Of a stretch of DNA of 64,000 nucleotides, positions 45,021 through 53,726 are shown in pieces. The position numbers and the translations under genes are program-made. Source of the stretch: Kiloniellales bacterium (GTDB taxonomy: Bacteria; Pseudomonadota; Alphaproteobacteria; Kiloniellales; JAKSDN01); contig JASJEC010000016.1 in assembly GCA_030064845.1 (NCBI GenBank), positions 16,248 through 80,247 on the forward strand, read 5' to 3'. The notes beneath the pieces were generated by a model that did not search any database, had not been told where the DNA came from, and saw only the letters and a list, made by a program, of their open reading frames with translations. Numbering within the stretch: the stretch's first letter is position 1; every line of letters begins with the position of its first letter.

Positions 45021-46403
45021 ATGAGAATGGCCGAGTCCGGGCGCCAGGCCCGGCACCAGCGCAGGCGCTCCTACGGATGGTTCACCGGACCCTTCGGCCG
45101 GGTCGTAGCGCGGCCCTGGTTCGACAGCTTCGCCTTCGGCGCCATCACCTACGGCCTGCTGCCGCTGTCCCGGGCCTGGGCCGCGGCGGCCGAAGCCCGC
45201 GGCTCGGTCGAGAGCTTCCTGGCGGCCCTGCCGGGCCGGACCCTGCCGCTGCCCCTGGTCCGCGGGGCGGTCGCCCGGATCGACCGCCGCCAGCGGATCT
45301 ACGAGGCGGCGCAGCGGCGCTGGCAGGACCTGGCCTTCGCCCCCGAGGCGGTCACGACCGAGGCGCTCTCGGCGGCCGAGGCAGAGCGGCGGCGGGCGGC
45401 GCACCGCTTCATGGCGGGGCGAGCCCTCTTTCTGCCGGTCATCGGGGCGCTGCCGCGGCTCCGTCTGGAAATTGCCCCGCCCTTGGCCGTAGAGGAGCGT
45501 CACGGCGCCCGCCTGGCATCCCCCGAGGCGGCCTTCCCGGCGCCCGCGCCAGCCGACGTGGCGGTCTCGCAGGTGGCCGAGGGGCCGAAGGGGCCGATGC
45601 GCTGGCTCCGCTTCCGCTCGCCCGTCCTGGGCGATACGGCCTGGGCCCGGATCGACGGCCCAGCGGGCCGGAGCGACGCCCCGACCGTGATCTCCCTCCA
45701 CGGCATCACCATCGAGGCCGAGATGTGGCGCGGCCTGCTCGATCCCATGTCGCACTGCCTGGGGACCCGACTCCGCGTGGTCCATCCCGAGGCGCCGTGG
45801 CACGGCCGGCGCCGGATCGACGGCTGGTACGGCGGCGAGCCCCTCCTCGGCCGGGGCCCCATGGGCCTGATCACCGGTTTCGAGGCGGCCCTGCAAGAGA
45901 TCGCCGCGATGATCGCCTGGGCGCGCCGCCAGGGGGACGGCCCGGTCATCCTCGCCGGTGTCAGCCTGGGGGCGATAACCGCCCAGCTCTACGCCACGGC
46001 GGCCCGTTCCTGGCCGGCCGAGCTGGTGCCCGACGCCCTCTACTTGCTCGCGGTCAGCGGCGACGTCCAGCAGGTGGCGCTCGACGGCTGCCTCGCCCAG
46101 TCCCTCGACCTGCGCGCCGCGCTGGAGGCGACCGGCTGGGACGAGGAGCGGATCGAGCCCTGGCTGCCCCTGATCCAGCCCACAGGGCCCCCGGCGCTGG
46201 ACCCGGACCGCATTGTCATGCTGCTGGGCGAGAAGGACTGCGTCATGCCGATCGCCGGCGCCCACGCCCTGGCCCGGTCCTGGAAGCTGCCCGAGGAGAA
46301 CCTGTTCCAGCGCCGCCAGGGGCACTTCTCCGTGGCGCTCGGCATGATGTTCGACCCGGCGCCCTGGCGCCGGATCTTCGAGCGCCTGGGGATCGAGCCG
46401 TGA
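45021..46403 (+). CDS. Alpha/beta-hydrolase-fold protein, about 460 residues
   Basis: ATG at 45021, with a second ATG at 45027; the frame also runs upstream to 44976. A roughly 170-residue N-terminal region without known motifs precedes a hydrolase domain. [19 protein letters not shown] gives the oxyanion strand, [13 protein letters not shown] the nucleophile elbow (Ser in GVSLG), [10 protein letters not shown] the acid region and [11 protein letters not shown] the histidine. Unknown substrate. It ends 47 bases before mnmA on the same strand. Confidence 0.8.
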   Translation: MRMAESGRQARHQRRRSYGWFTGPFGRVVARPWFDSFAFGAITYGLLPLSRAWAAAAEARGSVESFLAALPGRTLPLPLVRGAVARIDRRQRIYEAAQRRWQDLAFAPEAVTTEALSAAEAERRRAAHRFMAGRALFLPVIGALPRLRLEIAPPLAVEERHGARLASPEAAFPAPAPADVAVSQVAEGPKGPMRWLRFRSPVLGDTAWARIDGPAGRSDAPTVISLHGITIEAEMWRGLLDPMSHCLGTRLRVVHPEAPWHGRRRIDGWYGGEPLLGRGPMGLITGFEAALQEIAAMIAWARRQGDGPVILAGVSLGAITAQLYATAARSWPAELVPDALYLLAVSGDVQQVALDGCLAQSLDLRAALEATGWDEERIEPWLPLIQPTGPPALDPDRIVMLLGEKDCVMPIAGAHALARSWKLPEENLFQRRQGHFSVALGMMFDPAPWRRIFERLGIEP

Positions 46404-46449
46404 CCGGCTCCGCTTGCACCCGGGGTCGGCCCCCCTATATTGCACCGCC

Positions 46450-47580
46450 ATGAACGCGCTCGGCATCGATAAGGATCCGGCCCGGACACGGGTCGTCGTG
46501 GCCATGTCCGGCGGCGTCGATTCCTCGGTCACCGCGGCCCTGCTCAAGGAGCAGGGCTTCGAGACCGTCGGCATCACGCTGCAGCTCTACGACCACGGCG
46601 CCGCCGTCGGCCGCAAGGGCGCCTGCTGCGCCGGCCAGGACATCTACGACGCCCGCCGCGTGGCCGAGCGCCTCGGCATGCCGCACTACGTGCTCGACTA
46701 CGAATCCCGTTTCCGCCAGTCGGTCATGGAGGACTTCGCCGACAGCTACCTCGCCGGGCGGACGCCGATCCCCTGCGTGCGCTGCAACCAGACCGTCAAG
46801 TTCCGCGATCTCCTCGAGACGGCGCGGGAGCTCGACGCCGACGCGCTGGCGACCGGGCACTACGTGCAGCGCCGGCAAGGAGCGGCCGGCGCCGAGCTGC
46901 ACCGCGCGGTCGACCTGCAGCGCGACCAGAGCTACTTCCTCTTCGCGACCACCCAAGCGCAGCTCGACTTCCTGCGCTTCCCGCTGGGCGGCCTGCCCAA
47001 GCCGGAGACCCGGGCGCTCGCCGAGCGCTTCGGACTGCCGGTAGCTGACAAGCCCGACAGCCAGGACATCTGCTTCGTGCCCAACGGCTCCTACGCCCGC
47101 GTGGTCGAGAAGCTCCGGCCCGGGGCGGCCGATCCCGGCGAGATCGTCGACCTGGACGGCACGGTCCTGGGGCGCCACGACGGCATCATCGGCTTCACCA
47201 TCGGCCAGCGCCGGGGCCTGGGCATCGGCGGCGTCGCCGACCCGCTCTACGTGTTGCGCCTCGAGCCCGAGACCCGGCGGGTCGTGGTCGGCCCGCGCGA
47301 GGCCCTGGCCTGCGAGCGGGTCCGGGTCGAAGAGCTCAACTGGCTGGACGCCGAGGCGCTTGCGGGTGAAACGGGCGAGGGCAGGGCGGTCACCGTCAAG
47401 CTGCGCTCGACCCAGGAACCGGCGCCCGCCCGGATCGTCGCCGACCGGGCGGGCGCCAAGATTCTGCTCGACGAACCGCAGTACGGCATCGCGCCGGGCC
47501 AGGCCGCCGTGGTCTACGACGGCACCCGGGTGCTGGGCGGCGGCTGGATCGCCGCCGCGGAGGGCCGCCTAGCCGCCTGA
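46450..47580 (+). CDS. mnmA: tRNA-specific 2-thiouridylase
   Basis: 376 residues. Adds sulfur to U34 of Lys, Glu and Gln tRNAs. The ATP PP-loop is [17 protein letters not shown]; the catalytic cysteines are in [11 protein letters not shown] and [10 protein letters not shown]-terminal beta-barrel tRNA-binding domain ends with [17 protein letters not shown]. Start ATG at 46450. The sulfur probably comes from the IscS-type desulfurase upstream, possibly through a relay. Confidence 0.96.
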   Translation: MNALGIDKDPARTRVVVAMSGGVDSSVTAALLKEQGFETVGITLQLYDHGAAVGRKGACCAGQDIYDARRVAERLGMPHYVLDYESRFRQSVMEDFADSYLAGRTPIPCVRCNQTVKFRDLLETARELDADALATGHYVQRRQGAAGAELHRAVDLQRDQSYFLFATTQAQLDFLRFPLGGLPKPETRALAERFGLPVADKPDSQDICFVPNGSYARVVEKLRPGAADPGEIVDLDGTVLGRHDGIIGFTIGQRRGLGIGGVADPLYVLRLEPETRRVVVGPREALACERVRVEELNWLDAEALAGETGEGRAVTVKLRSTQEPAPARIVADRAGAKILLDEPQYGIAPGQAAVVYDGTRVLGGGWIAAAEGRLAA

Positions 47581-47627
47581 GCGCGCTTTCAGACCACCCA
47601 GCCCTTGCCCCGATAAGGAGACGCGTC

Positions 47628-47933
47628 ATGAGCCTGGATAGCCTGACCGAGGCCCTGCGCCAGCAGGCCGCGCTCAACCCGCCGCTCGGCTACAAGGTGA
47701 AGTTCGACCTGGGCGACGACGGCGTGATCTTCTGGGACGGCACCGGCACGAGCCCCGAAATCGGCAACGAGGATCCGGACGAGGTCGACACCACCCTGAC
47801 CTTGACGATGGATAACTGCCGCAAGCTCTTCGAGGGCAGCCTCGACCCCAACCTGGCCTACATGACCGGCAAGCTGAAGATCTCCGGCTCCATGGGGGTC
47901 GCCCTCAAGCTGGCCGGGATGATGGGCGACTGA
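47628..47933 (+). CDS. SCP2 sterol-binding-domain protein
   Basis: 101 residues, an entire SCP2 fold: YKVKFDLGDDGVIFWDGT, TLTLTMDNCRKLFEGSLDP and KISGSMGVALKLAGMMG. Lipid- or acyl-CoA-binding proteins of this size exist as free-standing domains. AAGGAG ribosome-binding site 8 bases before ATG. Downstream of mnmA by 47 bases. Confidence 0.9.
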   Translation: MSLDSLTEALRQQAALNPPLGYKVKFDLGDDGVIFWDGTGTSPEIGNEDPDEVDTTLTLTMDNCRKLFEGSLDPNLAYMTGKLKISGSMGVALKLAGMMGD

Positions 47934-47973
47934 GGCCCGGAGAAAAGGGCAGGGGGCCAGCGCCAGCGCGGCC

Positions 47974-48003
47974 TTGACAGGCCGGGGCCGGAAGACCTAT
48001 AGC
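47974..48003 (+). promoter_or_regulatory. tRNA-Met promoter
   Basis: TTGACA (47974-47979), an 18-base spacer and TATAGC (47998-48003) precede the tRNA by 12 bases, a good sigma70 promoter for a stable RNA. Confidence 0.75.
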
Positions 48004-48015
48004 CTGCATCCCTGT

Positions 48016-48092
48016 GGCGGGGTAGCTCAGTTGGTTAGAGCAGCGGAATCATAATCCGCGTGTCGGGGGTTCAAGTCCCTCCCCCGCTACCA
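48016..48092 (+). tRNA. tRNA-Met (CAT), elongator type
   Basis: 77 bases with encoded CCA. Acceptor ggcgggg/ccccgct (G1-U72 at the end), D-arm GCTC-AGTTGGTTA-GAGC, anticodon stem GCGGA/TCCGC with loop ATCATAA (anticodon CAT), and T-loop TTCAAGT. The 5' G, D-loop and overall pattern match elongator methionine tRNA rather than initiator (no C1-A mismatch or GGG/CCC anticodon stem). A lysidine-modified Ile tRNA also has CAT but a different acceptor. Confidence 0.94.
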
Positions 48093-48160
48093 TCTCTTCT
48101 CAAAAACAGGCGTGATCTCAGCCCGGTCTCACCGTCTCGGCCGATCTCGGACGGCGCCGG

Positions 48161-48466
48161 TCACGCCTCCTGGCGCTTGCGGGCGCGGGCGGCGGCGAAG
48201 TCGTAGATCACGGCCTGGGAGCGGGCCTCGGTCGCGGCCGCGCGGTTTCGTTCAAGAGCGTTCTGCCAGGCGGCGAGAGCCCATCCGGCCTGCTCCAGCA
48301 GCTTGCCGAACAGCAGCGCGGCGAGGCCGGCGAGGAAGGCCGCCACGGCGATCGGCACGAGCATCTGCAGCGCGGCGCAGAGCAAGCCCGCGACGATCAT
48401 GCCCCAGGCCGCGGCGCGGACGAGGAATCCGAGCGAAAGGGCGAGGAGAGCAAGAACGCCGAGCAT
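48161..48466 (-). CDS. Small membrane protein, unknown function
   Basis: 101 residues: two hydrophobic helices (about 3-25 and 30-53) and a charged, Ala/Arg-rich C-terminal tail (about 60-101). No family recognised. It lies 74 bases downstream of the Dlt-like operon on the same strand, so co-transcription is possible. Confidence 0.55.
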   Translation of the reverse strand: MLGVLALLALSLGFLVRAAAWGMIVAGLLCAALQMLVPIAVAAFLAGLAALLFGKLLEQAGWALAAWQNALERNRAAATEARSQAVIYDFAAARARKRQEA

Positions 48467-48540
48467 TCCTGACTCTCTCGGAAACCCACGCCAAGCTCAA
48501 GGGTCACCGGCAAAGCGAGCCCGAGCGGGGGCGCGAGCCA

Positions 48541-48654
48541 TCAGAAGCCCACGTAGGGCGCTTCGATCGCCTCGAAGCTGCCGAAGGCGATCCACAACGC
48601 CAGGACGACCGCGCAGCTCAGCAGGTAGACCGATTTCCGACGGTTCAGCTTCAT
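48541..48654 (-). CDS. DltX-like single-pass microprotein (37 residues)
   Basis: Too short for ordinary gene calling. Its ATG (48654-48652) overlaps the TGA stop of the MBOAT gene (ATGA). It has a basic N-terminus (MKLNRRK), one transmembrane helix (about 9-26) and the tail EAIEAPYVGF, with Tyr34 four residues from the end. In Gram-positive Dlt systems the microprotein DltX sits beside DltB and carries a C-terminal tyrosine thought to relay the aminoacyl group. The position, size, topology and terminal Tyr here fit that role; sequence similarity beyond this is not claimed. Confidence 0.7.
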   Translation of the reverse strand: MKLNRRKSVYLLSCAVVLALWIAFGSFEAIEAPYVGF

Positions 48655-49736
48655 GCCGACCAGACTCCGTGGGCGATGGACGAGAGGAAGACGACGTAGG
48701 CCAGGGAGGCGACCCGAAGGAAGGCCGGCGCGAAATTGCGCCGCTTCAAGAGCGGCAGGACGACGGCCAGGGCGATCCCGTGGCCGAGTCCCCAGATCAG
48801 GAACCCGGGCGAGAGATTGTGCCACAGGCCCATGAAGACGAAGGCCGCGATCAGCGCCAGCTTTGTGTAGGACGTCGTCACCAGCAGCGGCAGATAGATG
48901 TACTGCATGACGAAATCCGCCATGGAGCGATGCCAGCGTTTCCAGAAATCGCCGAGATCGCGGGCCAGGTGCGGCTTGTTGAAGTTCTGCGGCACCTCGA
49001 AGCCGAGGCTGAGGGCGGAGCCCTCCGCCATGCGGGAGTAGCCGTAGAAGGTGGCGAAGAGGAACGCGAAGGCGGCCAGCGGTTCGCCGATGAACTTCAT
49101 CAAGACGGCGCCGGCGAAGTTGCTCTCCGTGAACATGTCGGCCGCCTGCACCTTCAGAATCGGCATGGCGGCACTCGCAAAGCCGGCGATCGCGAAGAGG
49201 AAGACGAAGCCTTCGAACAAGCGGTAGATGCCCTCGCCATAGTCGGCCGCGCGCTCCTCCTTCAGCTGCTGCCAGATCTGCAGCCCGTTGAACACCGGAC
49301 CCGAGGGCAGCGCCCCGAAGAAGAAGGTCGAGAGCAGCAGGGCGGGAAAGAAATCCGCCCGGCCGGCCTCGTTCTTGATCGCCTGGGCGACGGTCATCAT
49401 CTGCCGGATGATGAAGAACGCGCTGCCGAGCCACAAGATCGGCGTCTCGACGATCAGATGCGTGAAGTCCGGAATGAAGAGCAGGAGCAGGATGCCGTAG
49501 GGCATGCGGGCCTTGAGCCGCGTGCTGCTGACGGCGAGGCCGGCCGCGTAGACCAGCGAGCTCAGGAGATAGGAGGTGAGCGCGAACAACAGCGCGAGGG
49601 GATGCACGATGAAGAGCAGCAGTGCGCCCGGCGCGACGGTCCAGAAGAGACGATTGAGGCGGCCGGTCGGCGCCATGACATGGGACAGCCCGATCGAGAG
49701 CGCGATCAGGATCAGGAATGAGATCGCGTCAATCAT
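48651..49736 (-). CDS. MBOAT-family acyltransferase (DltB/AlgI-like)
   Basis: 361 residues from the ATG at 49736, about ten membrane helices. The catalytic MBOAT region is clear: LGDFWKRWHRSMADFVMQYI (H269) and FMGLWHNLSPGFLIWGLGHG with the likely active-site histidine H306. Such proteins move an acyl or aminoacyl group across the inner membrane onto an envelope acceptor. The start overlaps the SGNH gene by 8 bases and the stop overlaps the microprotein start, so the operon is tightly coupled. DltB-like by context, AlgI-like as the other possibility. Confidence 0.9.
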   Translation of the reverse strand: MIDAISFLILIALSIGLSHVMAPTGRLNRLFWTVAPGALLLFIVHPLALLFALTSYLLSSLVYAAGLAVSSTRLKARMPYGILLLLFIPDFTHLIVETPILWLGSAFFIIRQMMTVAQAIKNEAGRADFFPALLLSTFFFGALPSGPVFNGLQIWQQLKEERAADYGEGIYRLFEGFVFLFAIAGFASAAMPILKVQAADMFTESNFAGAVLMKFIGEPLAAFAFLFATFYGYSRMAEGSALSLGFEVPQNFNKPHLARDLGDFWKRWHRSMADFVMQYIYLPLLVTTSYTKLALIAAFVFMGLWHNLSPGFLIWGLGHGIALAVVLPLLKRRNFAPAFLRVASLAYVVFLSSIAHGVWSA

Positions 49737-50907
49737 GCCGTGTCGCCGGCCGGCCCCGATTGACCGCTCCCCCATCAACCGGCTCCCCATCAACCGGCTC
49801 CCCGTCGACCAGCCCCCCGTCGACCAGGCGCTTGGCGACGAGCGCCGTGGTCAGGGCGCCGGTTGGGTAGATCTCGATGTGGCCGTCGTCGTGCCAGAGG
49901 GTGTCGAAGTTCCCGCGGATCTGGGCGTAGACGTTGAAGAGCTGGGCGTGCTCCGGGAGGAATCTCCTCAGCGCCCGCAGGTCTTTGGCGCCGGGCTTGT
50001 GCCCATAGGTGGGCATGGGCAGCAGCACGACCTTGGCCCCGTGCTCGCCGGCCAGGCGGAGTATGGAATCCAGGAATGCGAGCTCGCCCCGGCGATAGGG
50101 CGCCTCGAAGTCGTAGGCATAGCGCTTGATCCCCGGTGACTCTGTCTGCCAGGTCTTCAGCTCGCGCGCCGCCGCGTGCGCCGCGATCTCGGTCTCGAGG
50201 ATGTCGATCAATGCCGGCAGCGGCGCCGCGGGTTCGTAATCGCCGAAGCTGAAGGCGAAGTCGGGGGGCCAGACCGGTTCCCTGGTCCACTCGTCGCGTC
50301 CGCAATCTGCAATGTCCCACTGTTCGGCGGGATTCCGCAGGAACTGGTAGGTCAGCGCCCCGGCTCTCAGGACGGCGCCCCGCAGCCGCATGCGCCACTG
50401 GCTGATCCAGCCCTCGTCCTCGGTGAAGGGCATCGCCACCGCCGGCAGCGTGAGCAGCTGCTCGAAGGTCAGGAGGTTGATGTCGCGGCGAAAAATGTAG
50501 TGCTCGGGCAGTATCGTCAGTTGCCGCTGCGCCAGCAGGTCGACGCTCCGCCTCGACATGAACATGATTTCGAGGACGAGGACCTTCGGGGCGCCGCGGT
50601 TCGCCACGTAGTTCTCGAGCAGGGCGTAGTTCGCGCGGAGCGGGTTGTGGGGCAGGGCGATCCGCTCGACCTTCGGTCCGCCGGACGAAGCGGGCGCCAG
50701 CATCTTCTCCAGGGCGATCGGGTCCAGCGCGGTCCCCGAGCGGCTGCTGCCGAGGATGAGAACATCGGCCGCGGGAGCTTCGCCGCGCGACAGCAGCAGG
50801 TTGCAGCGCGACAGCATGCTCGCCGGGCCGCCGCGATTCTGGTCCAGCCAGAGCAGTCCCGCCGCCAGCCCGACGCCGGCGAGCAGCATCAGGGCGCGCG
50901 TCTTCAT
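49729..50907 (-). CDS. Membrane-anchored SGNH/GDSL-type protein (DltD-like)
   Basis: 392 residues from the ATG overlapping the adenylation gene's stop (ATGA). One N-terminal anchor helix (about 4-21). The SGNH block I motif is VLILGSSRSGTALDP, with Ser55 the likely nucleophile, and the block V Asp-His pair is in WHDDGHIEIYPTG. In Dlt systems DltD is a membrane-anchored thioesterase-like partner of DltB; this protein has that topology and position. The C-terminus ends in VDG-repeats encoded by a 15-base tandem array. Confidence 0.86.
   Translation of the reverse strand: MKTRALMLLAGVGLAAGLLWLDQNRGGPASMLSRCNLLLSRGEAPAADVLILGSSRSGTALDPIALEKMLAPASSGGPKVERIALPHNPLRANYALLENYVANRGAPKVLVLEIMFMSRRSVDLLAQRQLTILPEHYIFRRDINLLTFEQLLTLPAVAMPFTEDEGWISQWRMRLRGAVLRAGALTYQFLRNPAEQWDIADCGRDEWTREPVWPPDFAFSFGDYEPAAPLPALIDILETEIAAHAAARELKTWQTESPGIKRYAYDFEAPYRRGELAFLDSILRLAGEHGAKVVLLPMPTYGHKPGAKDLRALRRFLPEHAQLFNVYAQIRGNFDTLWHDDGHIEIYPTGALTTALVAKRLVDGGLVDGEPVDGEPVDGGAVNRGRPATRHD
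49770..49829 (+). repeat. 15-bp tandem repeat, four units, at the 3' end of the SGNH gene
   Basis: Units 49770-49784 and 49785-49799 are identical (CCCCATCAACCGGCT); units 49800-49814 and 49815-49829 are variants (CCCCGTCGACCAGCC and CCCCGTCGACCAGGC). On the coding (minus) strand they encode repeated VDG-containing pentapeptides. The unit length is a multiple of 3, so copy-number change would keep the frame. Confidence 0.85.
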
Positions 50908-52439
50908 GCGGCGTTGCCCGACCGGGCCTCGGCGCGGGCGTGGAGCGCGTTGCGGTCCAGCTTGCCGTGGGGGGTCGTCGGCAGGGCATCGAGCAGGACC
51001 GTCCTCTTGGGCATCATGTAGTCCGGCAGTCCCAGCCGCTCCGGGTTCAGTTTTGGCGCCTCCGAGACCCCTGAAAGGAAGAGCACCAGCTCGACCGGCC
51101 GCTCGGCCGGATGAGCGATGACCGCGAGCGACTCGGTTTCGAGCTCGCGCCGCAGCTGGTGCTCGACCTCCATCAGCTCGATCCTGTGCCCGCCGATCTT
51201 CACCTGGTGGTCGATGCGGCCGAGGTGATAGAGCCGCCCCGAGCGCCAGAGCGCGCGGTCGCCGGTCCTGTAGTAGCGAGTCCCGGCGCCGTCGGTGGCG
51301 AAGGGCGAGGGCAGGTCGGGATCGGCGTAGCCGGCGAAGCACTGCGGCGTGGCCAGGAGCAGCTCGCCGGCGGCGCCCTCCGCCGCCGCCGAGGTGGCCG
51401 TGATCTCAGCGCCGTCGAGCAGCGCGGTCGTGCAGCCGGGGAAGGGGACGCCGATGGCGACGACATCGGATTCCACGATGTCGGGGTCGTCCGACCAGCG
51501 CTGCGCCGTCACCGCCACTGTGCATTCGGTCGGCCCGTAGTTGTTCCAGATCTCCGAGTTCGGCGCCGCCGCGCTCCAGTTGGCCGCCAGGCGCGCCGTC
51601 AGGGCCTCGCCGTTGAAGATGCTCAGGCGAATGCTGCCGAGCGAGTCGCCGATCGCGACGCCGTTGTTCAGGATGACCCGGGCGAGGGACGGCACCGAGA
51701 TCCAGACGGTAATCCCCCGGCCGGCGATGTAGGCAGCGGGGTTGAACAGGTCGATTGGCCGCGCGGGGCAGAGCGCACAGCCGTTCAGCAGGGCGAGGTA
51801 GATCTCGTGGACGCTGAAGTCGAACGAGAGTTCGCAGACCTGCGAGCAGACATCCTCGCAGCGATAGTCGATCGTCCCGTCGAGGTTGTCGACGAAGGCG
51901 AGGAGGTTGTCGTAGGAGATCGGAACGCCTTTGGGCCGGCCGGTGGAGCCGGAGGTATAGAGGACATAGGCGATCTCGCCGCGGTCCGGCCCTTCGTGCC
52001 AGGCGGGGGCGCGGTCCTCGGCATCACCGGCCGGGAGGCTCGGGACGACGACCTTCGCCTTGTCGATCCCCAGCCGTTCCGCCAGGTCGCGGGTGCCTGC
52101 GTCGCACAGGATCACCTCCACGCCGGCCTGCAGGACGATGCTCTGCAGGCGGACCGCCGGGTGATGGGGGTTGAGCGGGACGTAGGCCCTGCCCTGGGCG
52201 ATCGCGCCCCACATGGCGGCGTAGGCCAGCGCCGAGCGGTCGAGCAGAAGGCCGACCGGCGCGGCGGCATTTCCGCCGGTCTCCGCCAGAGCGCTCTGTA
52301 CCCCGGCGATCATGCGGCCGAACCCGGCGTAGCTGACCTGCCGTTCCTGTTCCAGGACGGCGACGCGGTCCGCGTGGTTGCGGACCACGTCGTGCAGCCG
52401 CGCCAGCAGCTTCCGGCGAGCGCTCGGCCCCAACATCAC
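50904..52439 (-). CDS. Amino-acid-type adenylation enzyme (DltA/NRPS-like)
   Basis: 511 residues. Activates an acid as acyl-AMP and loads it on the carrier protein. Core motifs: YTSGSTGRPKG (from 161), FDFSVHEIY with D207 as the expected amino-group-binding aspartate, NYGPTECT (300-307), YRTGD (390-394), GRIDHQVKIGGHRIELMEVE (407 on) and PTTPHGKLDR with K493. Like DltA it has a compact free-standing layout with TVWISVPSL and IFNGEAL. In DltA the corresponding loop is FCGE, whose Cys helps select D-alanine; here it is Asn276, so the amino acid may differ. Start overlaps the carrier gene's stop by 4 bases. Confidence 0.9.
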   Translation of the reverse strand: MMLGPSARRKLLARLHDVVRNHADRVAVLEQERQVSYAGFGRMIAGVQSALAETGGNAAAPVGLLLDRSALAYAAMWGAIAQGRAYVPLNPHHPAVRLQSIVLQAGVEVILCDAGTRDLAERLGIDKAKVVVPSLPAGDAEDRAPAWHEGPDRGEIAYVLYTSGSTGRPKGVPISYDNLLAFVDNLDGTIDYRCEDVCSQVCELSFDFSVHEIYLALLNGCALCPARPIDLFNPAAYIAGRGITVWISVPSLARVILNNGVAIGDSLGSIRLSIFNGEALTARLAANWSAAAPNSEIWNNYGPTECTVAVTAQRWSDDPDIVESDVVAIGVPFPGCTTALLDGAEITATSAAAEGAAGELLLATPQCFAGYADPDLPSPFATDGAGTRYYRTGDRALWRSGRLYHLGRIDHQVKIGGHRIELMEVEHQLRRELETESLAVIAHPAERPVELVLFLSGVSEAPKLNPERLGLPDYMMPKRTVLLDALPTTPHGKLDRNALHARAEARSGNAA

Positions 52440-52687
52440 GCCACCTGTTTCGCCAGGTAGTCGTGCAGGGACTTCACCGAGGTGTAGTGGATCGCGTCGT
52501 CGAAGTCGGGGTTGATTCCGAAAGCCTCGTTGATCGCCAGGAACACCTTCATGAAGGTCAGAGAATCCCAGCCGGAGACGCTCTCCATCGAGGCCTCCGC
52601 GGTGATGACGACGTCCTTTTCGTCACCGTTCTCGCGCAGCGTGTTCTGGACGATCTGAACGATGCGGCTCTCGAGCGGGTCACTCAT
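52436..52687 (-). CDS. Acyl/aminoacyl carrier protein (DltC-like)
   Basis: 83 residues. The phosphopantetheine attachment serine is Ser42 in VSGWDSLTFMKVF. A four-helix acidic protein of typical carrier length. Its start overlaps the sulfotransferase stop by 8 bases. It is the presumed partner of the adenylation enzyme and MBOAT protein encoded next. Confidence 0.9.
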   Translation of the reverse strand: MSDPLESRIVQIVQNTLRENGDEKDVVITAEASMESVSGWDSLTFMKVFLAINEAFGINPDFDDAIHYTSVKSLHDYLAKQVA

Positions 52688-53585
52688 AGATTCTTTCCTC
52701 CAGAGGACGGGCGCGCTGCGCGTAGAGCGCCCGTTCGGCGTCGCTCCAAGAGTCGACAGGACCGACGTGATAGGACGGGCGGTCGTTCACCTTTGCCGCG
52801 GAGCGTTCCAGGCACCGGGTGAGATTGCGTTCCGAGAAGAGCCCCAGGTCTCGAAGAAATCCGGTCCAGAAGGCCCTCGGGTTCTCGACCAGGTCTTCGA
52901 AGAGAAGCTTGCGGCAGTTCGGGCTCTTGTTCAGAAAGTCGAGGAGGTGCCCATTGACACGGGTCCAGAGCCAGATGTTGCGCTCGATGCCCGACCAGCC
53001 CGGCCAGGCCTCGGCGTCTTCGCTGCCGCGCTCCGGCTTCAGCCGACCCATCGAGATGAAGGTCTCGCGGTCGGTAAGGGGCTTGGCCGGGTCGGGCCAT
53101 CCCGCCGGCTGGCGGTCCTCCCCGGCAATGAGCGTCGCCGATTGGACGAAGGGCGCGCACCTGCGAAAGATCACGAAGAGCTTCGCCGTCGGGTGCTGCC
53201 GCGCCAGCGCGACCATGAGCGGGGCGTTGTAGAACGCGACATCCACGACGAGGCCAGCGTCGCCCGCCGCCTTCGACAGCGTCGCTGTGTCTCTCAACTC
53301 CCGGACGGTCTGCTCGGCAAAACCCGGATCCCGCCAAGCCTTCCGGTTGTGAATATTGATCAGCGGCAGCAGGGGAACCGGCGTTTTACCCGGCTGCTGC
53401 CCCTCGTGCAGGCCGACGACGCCGGGAAGGCTGTTGAGCGTGGACGCCAGGAACATGGTCGCCGTGCGTCCGGTGCTCGCGCAGAACGCGAGGTCGCAGG
53501 ACACCTGCCTCTCCGCCTCAGCAGTTCCATCACAGATGCCGGTGTTGACTGAAATCATCGGAGTCTGCTTGGGCAGATTTGCCAT
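52680..53585 (-). CDS. Sulfotransferase-like protein
   Basis: 301 residues, first gene of the operon. The 5'-phosphosulfate-binding loop is CASTGRTATMFLASTL (about 35-50), followed by the 3'-phosphate region VIFRRCAPFVQSATL. LLFEDLVENPRAFWTGFLRDLGL is the usual late sulfotransferase block. The acceptor is unknown. No signal peptide: a cytoplasmic PAPS-dependent enzyme. It overlaps the carrier gene by 8 bases, so it is made with the Dlt-like proteins. Confidence 0.83.
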   Translation of the reverse strand: MANLPKQTPMISVNTGICDGTAEAERQVSCDLAFCASTGRTATMFLASTLNSLPGVVGLHEGQQPGKTPVPLLPLINIHNRKAWRDPGFAEQTVRELRDTATLSKAAGDAGLVVDVAFYNAPLMVALARQHPTAKLFVIFRRCAPFVQSATLIAGEDRQPAGWPDPAKPLTDRETFISMGRLKPERGSEDAEAWPGWSGIERNIWLWTRVNGHLLDFLNKSPNCRKLLFEDLVENPRAFWTGFLRDLGLFSERNLTRCLERSAAKVNDRPSYHVGPVDSWSDAERALYAQRARPLEERIYE

Positions 53586-53726
53586 TCTGTCCCAGAGACA
53601 TAGGCGGGCTGGCCGCTTCCATTGGTAGTGCCTTGGAACTAGGCCAGATTGGATCAGGAAGATTGAATAAAACGATAATATTGCAGAACCCGGCGCCGGT
53701 GGGCCGGCGGTCCTGAGCCGCGGCCC

